A stretch of 64,000 nucleotides of DNA from Parietaria judaica. Its lineage: Eukaryota; Streptophyta; Magnoliopsida; Rosales; Urticaceae. Position numbers and translations under genes: made by a program. Below the pieces are notes generated by a model. It saw only the letters and a list, made by a program, of their open reading frames with translations. It was not told the origin of the DNA and did no database searches. The stretch lies in contig OX940863.1 in the NCBI GenBank assembly GCA_954871525.1, positions 253,001 through 317,000 on the forward strand, in the 5' to 3' direction. Shown here in pieces: positions 1 to 13,853 of the stretch. The stretch's first letter is position 1. Each line of letters opens with the position of its first letter.

Positions 1-112
1 GAGAGTAAGAAATGGGTTTGGTGGGTGCAAAATCTGGAAGTGACGTTGGTGATGAATTCAAATGTGAACATTTGGCCTCAAAGCATCATCCAATCCCACT
101 CTCCAAAACCTT

Positions 113-115
<3 letters not shown>

Positions 116-144
<29 letters not shown>
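116..144. repeat. (AT)n microsatellite
   Basis: Uninterrupted AT dinucleotides. Similar tracts occur near 8104-8147 (inside intron 1 of eL42 copy 5), 17158-17177, 19291-19322, 43139-43158 and 43980-43998. Confidence 0.95.
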
Positions 145-146
<2 letters not shown>

Positions 147-1244
147 CCAAACTCACTTTTTGATATAATCATCATACGCCATTGTTAGGCAAGGTTGGTT
201 ATTGTGTGTCCCTCCCAAATACACTAGATAAGCTTAGGGTTTAAACTAATACAAGATAAGCAAGTGAAACAGCACAAACAAAACGATACAAGAATATATA
301 ATATAATGCGAGTGAGTGAGTGAGCTTGCTTTAATCGTCAACACTTTGATGATTACATTATATCATCACATTCACAATTATAACTTATATATATGATCAA
401 GCAGGAATTATAGATAAGGCACAGACGTCTAATTAACAGTGTCTATCTTGACCTGATGACTGCATGCAATTTATAAACAATTCATGCTCTCACAGATCTC
501 GGCCTAACTATTTCATGTCGTTTGTGTTTGACTACTAATACTATATATCATCACATAAATAATACCTGGTGTGACATCGTACTTATGATTTCGTGTCGCA
601 CTTCTTATAATTTACCATTTCATACACGTACGTACGTCGACCAAGTAGCTAGCTAGGTATACATCATCATCATCACCTAATTAAACTCGTCAATTATTAG
701 CTCTACTCGTTTGCAAACTAGCTATACCTACTTGTGTACACTAAGTCTGTCTAAGATATATAATCATGTTCCAACATTATCTTCTTATACTAACTCACTA
801 GCCAGAGATTATATATATATATGTGTGTGTGTGTGTGAATGGTCACGAGACGATACAATAATTTCAAGAGTAGAGAGTAGGTTAACCATGTTTTATTATT
901 GTTCAAGTTTTCATATTTAGTGAGGTGAGGTCCATACACAGTCACAATAATTTTTATTATAATTTTAGTATTCTTATATATTTACCTGATTGGCGAGTGT
1001 TAATGGTAGCATGCTACGGATGAAAAATCTTATTACAACTTTGATTGACAGATTGAGATCTTTAAAATTGAATTTATATTCTTTAAGTTTTCGAATACTC
1101 GATTAGAATTTGTTATGAAGCATTATTAAGTGTTAAATGTATCTCTATTTACATATATCTTAGAGGACATACTATATAATCACTGGCGAATTGAAGCTAG
1201 TAATACACTAGCGTATGCACGTGCATTTTTTTCAAAATTTTACC

Positions 1245-1273
1245 ACTAAGTATAGCGATTGGCTATACTTAGT
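1245..1273. repeat. Perfect 12-bp inverted repeat (hairpin)
   Basis: ACTAAGTATAGC at 1245-1256 is followed by the loop GATTG and its exact reverse complement at 1262-1273. It may be the core of a small miniature transposon or only a chance hairpin. No gene lies next to it, so a terminator role is unsupported. Confidence 0.6.
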
Positions 1274-1566
1274 TATGTTACTCTTTCTTTATTTTGTTAT
1301 AAGTCCATATACATACATTAAATACATTTGATTGTTTCATAATTAATTGTTTATTTTTGAAATATTTACCGCATAAATATTTCATTTTGCATTTTTGCTG
1401 GAAGTATATTACCAATGTTTATTTTTGCCGACATAAAAATCTAACCGTTTTATTTTCTATGTAACGTTGAGTCATTGTCACTAAACTAAAATAAATGTTA
1501 ACCTTCTGCGCGACGTAATCGGCAGTATCGGTGATGCACTCGGTGTTCTCGACTATGTCGGTGCCT

Positions 1567-1745
1567 TACTGTATTGAGCAACATTGTCACTCACTCAATT
1601 CACTTCAATGTTATGAGTTTATTTCTCTCCGAATTTCATTATTTAAAATCTGAACTTTTTTCTGTGAAACTTGCTAAGGTTTGTACTTTTCAATTCGACC
1701 AATATCAATGTTAACAACGAGACAAGTTTATTACTAAATTTTATC
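1567..1745 (+). pseudogene. Relic of an eL42 3' flank (gene body missing)
   Basis: From about 1567 the sequence matches the 3' flank that follows every eL42 copy: the segment reading TTGAGCAACATTGTCACTCA is shared with about 3583-3602, and the later part (TTCAATTCGACCAATAT, then GACAAGTTTATTACTA) matches the flank of copy 6 near 15281-15332. No coding exons precede it. The simplest reading is a further eL42 copy upstream of the present array that has lost its transcribed part, leaving only downstream sequence. Confidence 0.75.
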
Positions 1746-2439
1746 AACTTCGGTTTTGTAGTGAGCAATTATTAATAATACAGGGTATATAAATAAAATC
1801 CGGAATCCAGGTTAAAATCCGAATTCGCATCCTATCCGATTTTAAAATTTGAATTCGCATCCTTATTTTTTTATTTTTTGCTCAAATACTTCAATTAGTT
1901 ATATTACAACTAACTAAGCCTATAATAGCATTTGCGTTAATTTCGATGATATCTAAAAGAGATAGAAACATGCAATTAAGCCAAGCTAAATTAAGTGCTT
2001 TATTCGTAAACTTGCTCATGAGAATATTGGTTATTATAAGTGAGCCCGGATATTGTCTAAAAAAAAAGGACTTGCGAAAGTGATTATTATTCTTGATAAA
2101 AAAAAATGACCATAAAACGACATTTCTTGGAAACTAAACATGTAGATCGACCATATAAATCATTGCATAGCTCAATGTGTTTTTTATTCTCATGTAATGA
2201 GTTTTCGGTGTAATCGATTGTGTTGCGGATCTTCTTTAGAGAGATTATACTAGTTGTTTTTAACAAGCTATGGTGTAGCCTGGCTGATCTTAAACAAGGT
2301 ATCTTGTACTGTAATATTGTATTATCAATAATTGGCTGATCTTAAACAAGGTATCTTGTACTGTAATATTGTATTATCAATAATTAGAGTTAAAGTTAAC
2401 TATACAAAAAAAAAAGACATAAAGAGCACAACACACACA
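1746..2439. other. Intergenic DNA upstream of the eL42 array
   Basis: AT-rich, with no coding potential seen. It contains short ATCC-rich words near 1797-1862 (resembling those at 18960-19280) and a 52-bp tandem duplication at 2281-2384. Confidence 0.6.
2281..2384. repeat. 52-bp direct tandem duplication
   Basis: The unit beginning TGGCTGATCTTAAACAAGGT occupies 2281-2332 and is repeated without visible change at 2333-2384, immediately upstream of the eL42 copy 1 promoter. The perfect identity suggests a recent event. Its TGTAATATTGTATTATCAAT part resembles LINE/SINE-like 3' tails, as does a sequence near 34770-34850. Confidence 0.85.
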
Positions 2440-2559
2440 TGGGCTTGGGTTCGGCCCAATTAAGGCCCAAAATAGTTGAAGAAAAAACATAAACCCTGAT
2501 TTTGCCCTTCCGTCATCGCATCGCATCTGCCCTTCTCCCACCTCTCCAAGTCGGCGATC
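2440..2559 (+). promoter_or_regulatory. eL42 copy 1 promoter and 5' leader
   Basis: Two GGCCCA boxes (2453-2458 and 2464-2469; reverse of the TGGGCC site II element) and a telo-box AAACCCT (2491-2497) precede the start codon. Site II elements with telo-boxes are well known in plant ribosomal-protein gene promoters. Copies 2-5 keep only the second GGCCCA and the telo-box; the upstream part is replaced by a 144-bp spacer. Copy 6 has a related but diverged upstream region at 13680-13853. Confidence 0.65.
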
Positions 2560-3530
<971 letters not shown>

Positions 3531-3637
3531 GCTTGTATTTTGTGTTATTATCGAGAGAGACGTGCTGTTTTTTGCTACTGTCTTGAGCAACATTGTCACT
3601 CACTCAATTCACTTCAATGTTATGAGTTTATTTCTCT

Positions 3638-3781
3638 GGTTTCGATGCGCGACTTGATATCTGGTTTCATTTTGAGAGTGAAATTAGGGGTTTTCATCGA
3701 TTCTGGTTGATCTGTGACATCATAGATGGTTATGGATTTGGATGTTTTGGTGTTGTAGGACGAGATTTTCCACATTCCTCA
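3638..3781. repeat. 144-bp spacer of foreign origin in the array units
   Basis: This block begins where the copy 1-4 3' flank departs from that of copies 5 and 6 and ends at the next GGCCCAA word. It recurs at the end of units 2, 3 and 4 (to 5101, 6418 and 7737). It ends in a TTGTAG followed by GACGAGATTTTCCACATTCC, which resembles an intron 3' end plus the start of an exon of another gene. I do not recognise that gene, and no other source copy is visible in the window. Confidence 0.6.
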
Positions 3782-3877
3782 GGCCCAATATAGTTGAAGA
3801 AAAAACATAAACCCTGATTTTGCCCATCCGTCATCGCATCGCATCTGCCTTTCTCCCACCTCTCCAAGTCGGCGATC

Positions 3878-4850
<973 letters not shown>

Positions 4851-5197
4851 GCTTGTATTTTGTGTTATTATCGAGAGAGACGTGCTGTTTTTTGCTACTG
4901 TCTTGAGCAACATTGTCACTCACTCAATTCACTTCAATGTTATGAGTTTATTTCTCTGGTTTCGATGCGCGACTTGATATCTGGTTTCATTTTGAGAGTG
5001 AAATTAGGGGTTTTCATCGATTCTGGTTGATCTGTGACATCATAGATGGTTATGGATTTGGATGTTTTGGTGTTGTAGGACGAGATTTTCCACATTCCTC
5101 AGGCCCAATATAGTTGAAGAAAAAACATAAACCCTGATTTTGCCCATCCGTCATCGCATCGCATCTGCCTTTCTCCCACCTCTCCAAGTCGGCGATC

Positions 5198-6167
<970 letters not shown>

Positions 6168-6514
6168 GCTTGTATTTTGTGTTATTATCGAGAGAGACGT
6201 GCTGTTTTTTGCTACTGTCTTGAGCAACATTGTCACTCACTCAATTCACTTCAATGTTATGAGTTTATTTCTCTGGTTTCGATGCGCGACTTGATATCTG
6301 GTTTCATTTTGAGAGTGAAATTAGGGGTTTTCATCGATTCTGGTTGATCTGTGACATTATAGACTGTTATGGATTTGGATGTTTTGGTGTTGTAGGACGA
6401 GATTTTCCACATTCCTCAGGCCCAATATAGTTGAAGAAAAAACATAAACCCTGATTTTGCCCATCCGTCATCGCATCGCATCTGCCTTTCTCCCACCTCT
6501 CCAAGTCGGCGATC

Positions 6515-7486
<972 letters not shown>

Positions 7487-7821
7487 GCTTGTATTTTGTG
7501 TTATTATCGAGAGAGACGTGCTGTTTTTTGCTACTGTCTTGAGCAACATTGTCACTCACTCAATTCACTTCAATGTTATGAGTTTATTTCTCTGGTTTCG
7601 ATGCGCGACTTGATATCTGGTTTCATTTTGAGAGTGAAATTAGGGGTTTTCATCGATTCTGGTTGATCTGTGACATTATAGATGGTTATGGATTTGGATG
7701 TTTTGGTGTTGTAGGACGAGATTTTCCACATTCCTCAGGCCCAATATAGTTGAAGAAAAAACATAAACCCTGATTTTGCCCATCCGTCATCGCATCGCAT
7801 CTGCCTTTCTCCCACCTCTCC

Positions 7822-8803
7822 ATGTCGGCGATCATGGTAAGAGCCCCCCTTGTCTGTGATTCACTAGTTCGATCGGTACTCAAATCCATTTTTCCTGGTT
7901 TCGGGTTAGGGTTTTGCTCATACTCTGATGAACCATGTTCCCTTGATTGATTTCGCTCTCTTTTCTGTGGTTTTCTCATTTATTTAGGGTTCAACCAAAC
8001 AATTTGATATCTCTCTCTCATGTCAAGTGATCTTCTGTTCTATTCGATTGCACATTTAAGGCTTGTATGTTTTATATGACATTTAGCAATCACCGTAGGA
8101 TTTATATATATATATATATATACTTGATTATATATATATATATATACTTGATTAATACACTGGCTTTGTTCCTTATCTTGCTTGATGATGTTCATTTTCT
8201 ATTATTCAGCCTTTTTTTCTTACACTGTTTATGCATATGGTGATCAAGTTTTCCATCTAAACTGAACCAGTATGGTGTGCACATTACTTGCAGGTGAACG
8301 TACCCAAGACAAAGAAGACCTACTGCAAGAACAAGGAGTGCAAGAAGCACACCTTGCACAAGGTCACCCAGAACAAGAAGGGCAAGGACAGCCTTGCTGC
8401 TCAGGGGAAGCATCGTTATGACCGCAAACAGTCAGGTTACGGTGGTCAGACCAAGCCCGTCTTCCACAAGAAGGTAAACTTGTCGGATTATTTGATGCTC
8501 TCTCAATAGAGAATTTTGCTCGGGGGTTCCTAACCAGCTCTCTACCTCAAAAAAAAAAAAAAAAAAACAGGCGAAAACCACCAAGAAGATTGTTTTGAGG
8601 CTCCAGTGCCAAGGTTGCAAACACGTGTCCCAGCACCCGATCAAGGTCAGAACTTTTCTTTCCGGCTCTAGCCTTCTAGGGTTCAAGCTAAATTTGGTAG
8701 TTTATTTAGTTGCTTATTTGTGTGATATTGGATTGTGGGGCAGAGGTGCAAGCATTTTGAGATTGGAGGAGACAAGAAGGGCAAGGGAACTTCGCTCTTC
8801 TAA
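7822..8803 (+). CDS. RPL36A: eL42 (L36a) copy 5, open frame with unusual residues
   Basis: Exons 7834-7836 (ATG), 8294-8473, 8571-8645 and 8744-8803 encode 105 residues with Gln47 intact and normal GT-AG introns. Two changes hit residues that are the same in plants and animals: Y28N and R41H. A substitution (AAG to ATG in the leader) creates an upstream in-frame ATG at 7822-7824 that would add Met-Ser-Ala-Ile to the N terminus; I start the feature there because a scanning ribosome meets it first. The 5' part (promoter, first half of intron 1) resembles copies 1-4, while exons 2-4, intron 3 and the 3' flank resemble copy 6, so it looks mosaic. Pro56, the cycloheximide-sensitive form, is present. 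Whether it works is uncertain. Confidence 0.75.
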
Positions 8804-8975
8804 GCTCTTATTTTCGCGTTATTATTGAGAGAGACTTGTTGTTTTTTGTTACTGTCGCGAGCAACATTGTCACTCACTCAATTCATTTCAATGTTATGAG
8901 TTTATTTCTCTCTCAATTTCATTATTTAAAATAGCATATTAGTAGACCTCATCTATTTTTTGTTAGTTTTATATT

Positions 8976-9129
8976 TGTAGAGAAACTAGGGTTTTTGGAG
9001 AGAGAATACGTACACTCTTTTTCTTTTTCTTTTTTTTATTATTAACAATAATGTTACAGCTTAAACTAATAAAGCAATAAAATACATAATTGAAACTAAT
9101 TAACTCTAATTACTATTTACATTTCTACA
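8976..9129 (-). repeat. 3' LTR of the copia element
   Basis: 154 bp, TG...CA ended, matching the LTR at 13153-13301 apart from the length and composition of the T-rich run and a few bases. The small difference implies a fairly recent insertion. Confidence 0.93.
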
Positions 9130-9140
9130 CCCCCCCTCAA
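9130..9140 (-). other. Polypurine tract
   Basis: The minus strand reads TTGAGGGGGGG immediately before the 3' LTR. It overlaps the polyprotein stop codon (9137-9139). Confidence 0.85.
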
Positions 9141-12100
9141 GCTGGGTAGTAAATACTCATCATGCCCAGCTTGGAGCACAAATAATGAAATGAAGGACCA
9201 CCGAGAGATTTGGTGAGAATGTCGGCCGTCTGATGCTGCGATGAAACATAATTCAACTCGATTATTTGATTCTCAATTTTCTCGCTGATGAAGTGGCGAT
9301 CGATCTCAATGTGTTTGGTCCGGTCATGATGAACGGGATTCTTAGCAATAGCAATGGCAGATTGACTATCACTTTTCATGTTGATTGGACCATCATTCTT
9401 CACTTTCAATTCTTCTAGTAATCTCTTTAGCCACATTCCCTCACAAATTCCTAGTGCTAGTGCCCGATACTCAGCTTCAGCACTACTACGAGCCACGACT
9501 GGTTGTTTCTTACTTCTCCATGTTACTAAGTTCCCCCAAACAAACGAGCAATACCCAGAGGTAGATCGTCTATCTGTAGTTGACCCGGCCCAGTCAGCAT
9601 CCGTAAATACTTCAATCTCTCTGGAAGTTGATTTCCCAAAAAATAATCCTTTACCGGGATTACCTTTAAGATACCTGAGAATTCGAAACACCGCATCCAA
9701 GTGCTCCTGAAAAGGATTATTCATAAACTGGCTGATCACGCTAACCGAGTATCCAATATCAGGACGAGTGTGCGATAGGTATATAAGTTTTCCCACAAGA
9801 CGTTGATATCTGACTTTATCAACGGCAATACCATCTGTACGAGCTCCCAATTTGACATTTGAATCCATTGGAGTATCGACTGGTTTGCATCCAATCATAC
9901 CAGTTTCAGAGAGAAGATCCAATACGTACTTGCGTTGAGACATAGAGATGCCCTTAGTTGATCCTGCAACTTCCATTCCAAGAAAATACTTCAAATGACC
10001 AAGGTCTTTGATCTCGAACTCCTTGGCAAGCAACTGCTTTAGACATTCCATTTCTTTCTCATCATCTCCTGTAAGAACAATGTCATCGACATACACTATA
10101 AGCGCAATGAGTTTATCACCTGGCAAGTGCTTGACAAATAAAGTGTGATCCGTTTGACATTGAGAATAGCTATTGTTCTTCAAGACAGTTGTAAATCTTT
10201 CAAACCACGCTCGAGGTGATTGTTTTAGCCCGTATAATGCTTTCTTCAATCTGCAAACTCTATTAGCTGGATACTTTCCTTCAAATCCTGGAGGCACATC
10301 CATATACACTTCTTCCTTGAGATCTCCGTTCAAGAAAGCATTTTTCACATCTAACTGATAAAGGGGCCAATCTTTATTGACAGCCAGAGAGAGAAGTACC
10401 CGAATAGTGTTCAACTTAGCAACGGGAGCAAAAGTCTCTCGATAGTCTATACCGTAAGACTGAGTGAAACCTCTAGCCACGAGGCGAGCCTTGAATCTCT
10501 CGACGCTGCCGTCTGCATTGTGTTTCACAGAAAAAATCCACTTGCACCCTACTGTGCGCTTTCCTGGAGGAAGGGATGTAATATCCCATGTTTCATTCTT
10601 TTCAAGAGCTCTGATTTCCTCCAAGGTAGCGGCTTTCCATTTAGGTATCATGAGCGCATCATGGATCGACGATGGAATTTGAATTTGGTCAATCTGAGAA
10701 ATGAATGCTTTGAAGTTCGACGACAATCTAGCATATGACAAGTGATTCTGGATTGGATGTTGTGTACATGATCTGACCCCTTTCCTGACGGCAATAGGAA
10801 GATCCAAGTCTGATTGAATAGGTGAGAGATTATCAGGAAGAACTTCAATACCTTGTGAGTTTTCTTCTGAACTTGGAATTAAGTCGGTAGATTGGCTTTG
10901 CTGAGTTTGATCGGGTTGTACTGGAGGCTGGATAGGAGTTTGGACACGCTTTCTTCTTGAGTAAACTTGTATTGTGGGTGGCTGATTTGGAACACTTGTG
11001 ACAGGTTGATCTGGAAGAGTAGAGACAAGTTCGGCCTCCACTGGAATAAGAGAGAATGGCTCGGAAGACTCAAGAATGATTGGATCTGAAGGAGGCTCAG
11101 GAATGATTGGATCTGAAGGAGTTTGCGATTCTTGAAGTCTACCGATAAGAGAAGATAAATCACAATTCTGAGATTCATCGTGATTCTCCCCCTGAATATC
11201 GGAATTGGGGTAAAAATGTTTATCCTCAAAGAAAGTGACGTCCATGGAATGAAGAAACTTGCGAGTAAGAGGACAATAACACTTATACCCTATTTTGTTT
11301 GGCGAGTAGCCCAAGAAGATACACTTGGAAGCACGTGAATCTAACTTTCCTCGTTGGTGTGAATAGACATGGACAAATGCAACAGTACCAAACACTTTGA
11401 GAGGGATGTCATGAAGGAGGTGAATAGAATTCGGGAACAGCTCAAGGAGTTTTCAGCTAGGAGATGTGAATTTAAGGACACGAGAAGGCATGCGATTAAT
11501 GAGGTAAGTAGCAGTAAGAACTGCTTCCCCCCAAAATCTCTTTGGGACATTAGAAGTGAAGAGCAATGACCGAGTGACCTCAAGGATATGGCGATTTTTG
11601 CGCTCTGCCACTCCATTTTGTTGAGGAGTGTCGACACAGGAACTCTGTTGGACAATCCCATGAGTGTGAAAATATGGGCCGAGAGAGGTGTTGAAGTAAT
11701 CGCGAGCGTTATCTGAACGAAAGATTTGAATACGTGTATCGAATTGATTTTGGATCATTAAGTGAAAATTGCGAAAAAATTTGTGAGGTTTCAGATTTTT
11801 CTTTCATAAGAAACACCAAACTAAGGCGAGTATGATCATCGACAAATGAAAGAAACCATCGAGCTCCAGAGACATTTGGAACTCGTGAAGGACCCCATAT
11901 GTCACTGTGTATGAGGGTGAAGGGTCGGGAAGGCCGATACGGTCGAGCTGGATACGGAACACGAGTGTGTTTTGAGAACTGACAAATTTCACAAGAAAAA
12001 TCACTAGGACGTTTATGGACAAATTGAGAGGGGAATAATTTTGATTGATATGTAAAGTTTGGGTGACCTAAGCGATAGTGCCACTTCATTACTTCACACT

Positions 12101-12668
12101 CATTATTTGATTGACTCGATAAGGATAGAACATTGGAAACATGAATTTTTGGAGAGACGGTTGGATTTTTGGATGGAAGAGAGAGAACGTACAATCCGTT
12201 ACAAAGCCCAGCATGGCCAATCGTCCTCTTTGATTTCAAGTCCTGAAAAACACACGAAGTATCATCGAAATTAATATTGCATCGTAACTTGATGGTCAAT
12301 TGGCTCACAGACAACAAGTTGCAAGCTAAATTAGGTACGAATAGCACATAATGAAGAACAAGGTCAGAGGACAATGACATCGTTCCAAAACCAGCAATCG
12401 GTGAGTATGCACCGTCAGCCACTTTAACATTGACTCCGTCAGGACATGTTACGTAAGAATGAAGAAGAGCCTTATTCCCCGTCATGTGATCGGAGGCTCC
12501 AGAGTCGACAATCCAAGTATCCGAGAAGACTCTACCCGAGCTAAAAGCTGATGAAACAGTGGCGTGCGGACTATGCTGAGTACTAGAAGCCCGATCAATA
12601 AGATTTCGAAGATAGTCATTCTGATCCTGATGAAGAGAGCGCAAGAACAGTGGATCTGCGGCAGCCAT
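9137..12668 (-). pseudogene. copia pol polyprotein, frameshifted, without gag
   Basis: Reading from 12668 (a likely in-frame ATG; the frame stays open back to 12788), the product shows the aspartic protease motif DSGAS, a GAG-pre-integrase H-H-C-C zinc region (GHPNF...CEICQ) and the start of the integrase core (HSDIWGP...VDDHTR). A one-base insertion near 11764-11768 shifts the frame; integrase continues in another frame from 11758 (DTPQQNGVAERKN) to a TGA at 11453-11455, after which the same frame is open to 9137. That last 752-codon part holds reverse transcriptase with an intact YVDD and RNase H. No capsid or CCHC nucleocapsid region lies between the primer site and the protease; that 5' stretch (12669-13140) is leader-like and GC-rich. 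Confidence 0.9.
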
Positions 12669-13140
12669 GAAGAGATACGAATCTAAACAAACACCGTAGA
12701 GATAACGCACTGATCTGGGCTGAGGAGTTTCTGACAGGAGGACGTGCAGATCTGTACAGCGTGAAAAACGAGGTCGGAAAGAGCGCACCCAAAAACAGCA
12801 GTCGGCGAAAGAAGCTGCGAGCGGAGGAACACCGGTCGCTGGAGAGACGAGGTCAGGTCGCCAGAGGAGTAGACGCGCTGAAGAAGAGAAGCGTCACGCG
12901 AATCTGAGAAGCTTGCATAGAGGAGGTTCGCCGGAAGAGGCTCGTGGAGGTGCACGACTGAAAAGGTCACGACCGGAGATCTGAAGAAGCAAGGTCGCCA
13001 GAAGTTTCAGATCTGAAACTTGGAGGAAGCTCAGATCTGATGAACGCCAGAGAAAGGAGCCACGGCTGAAGGAGAGTCGAAGGAGATGAACGTTCGGCGA
13101 GGATGAACGGCGGCGGCGGTAGCGGCGGCGGCGGCGGCGT

Positions 13141-13152
13141 GCTCTGATACCA
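13141..13152 (-). other. Primer-binding site (tRNA-iMet)
   Basis: On the minus strand this reads TGGTATCAGAGC, complementary to the 3' end of plant initiator methionine tRNA. It abuts the 5' LTR with no gap. This is the standard copia primer site. Confidence 0.93.
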
Positions 13153-13301
13153 TGTAGAGAAACTAGGGTTTTTGGAGAGAGAATACGTACACTCTTTTTT
13201 TTTTTATTTATTATTAACAATAATGGTACAGCTTAAACTAATAAAGCAATAAAATACATAATTGAAACTAATTAACTCTAATTACTATTTACATTTCTAC
13301 A
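13153..13301 (-). repeat. 5' LTR of the copia element
   Basis: 149 bp, TG...CA ended, directly followed (reading the minus strand) by the primer-binding site. The target duplication ATATT begins at 13302. Confidence 0.93.
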
Positions 13302-13306
13302 ATATT

Positions 13307-13853
13307 ATTATTTATTTTTATACTATTTTCGTTAGTAATTGCGATGTTATTGAGGATATAAAGTGATAAACTGAGATTTGAGACCAAAAATGAGAAGGAA
13401 AATAATAATTTTCGTTGTTGATGTTCCAAGAATTTGTGTTTTAAATCCAAGTTTATTTTAATGTTCGTGGGTTTGATATTTTGAGATTATTTGTTTTATC
13501 TGTTGTTGACGTCATCAATAATGGTAATAGTTAAAAACTAACGAAAAAGTTTACGGGGTCCACTGATATGCCAAAAAAGATGAACTTAAGTATTTGGATT
13601 AACGTTTTCCTAAGTTAACCTCCATTTCCAAATTATAAGTTGGATATTTTTATCACTAGTTACCCACGTCAGATGTAAAGAGCACAACACGTGTGTTTTG
13701 AGAAATATGTTTGGGCTTTGGTTCGGTCCAATTAAGGTTAAAAGGCTTTCAGAAAAGCCGAACTCAAATTACTTTAAAGCCTAATTTTGCCCTTCCGTCT
13801 TCGCATCTGGCCTGCCGTTCTTCTTCTTCCTCGACCTCTCCAAGTCGGCGATC
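13307..13853. promoter_or_regulatory. Region upstream of eL42 copy 6
   Basis: AT-rich up to about 13670, then sequence related to the copy 1 promoter: AAAGAGCACAACAC at 13677-13690, a GGGCTTTGGTTCGG box and CAATTAAGG, ending in a CT-rich leader before the ATG at 13854. The double GGCCCA and the AAACCCT telo-box of copy 1 are not preserved in the same form (GGTCCAATT and AAGCCTAATT instead). Confidence 0.5.

Larger units (their letters stand above)
1..1566. other. AT-rich intergenic DNA, no gene seen
   Basis: No open reading frame here resembles a known protein. The stretch is AT-rich with short simple repeats: an (AT)n tract near 116-144, a TA/TG tract near 810-837, and a small hairpin at 1245-1273. 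The only small open frame (711-920) has simple-repeat composition and no recognisable domain. Confidence 0.7.
8976..13301 (-). mobile_element. Ty1/copia LTR retrotransposon, gag-less and mutated
   Basis: Two near-identical ~150-bp LTRs (8976-9129 and 13153-13301), each starting TG and ending CA, are flanked by the 5-bp target duplication ATATT (8971-8975 and 13302-13306). Next to the 5' LTR (right side; the element reads on the minus strand) is a primer-binding site for initiator-Met tRNA, and next to the 3' LTR a polypurine tract. The order protease, integrase, reverse transcriptase, RNase H identifies copia. The element is 4.33 kb, shorter than the usual ~5 kb, because gag is absent; it also has one frameshift and one in-frame stop. 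It inserted between eL42 copies 5 and 6 and is now non-autonomous. Confidence 0.95.
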
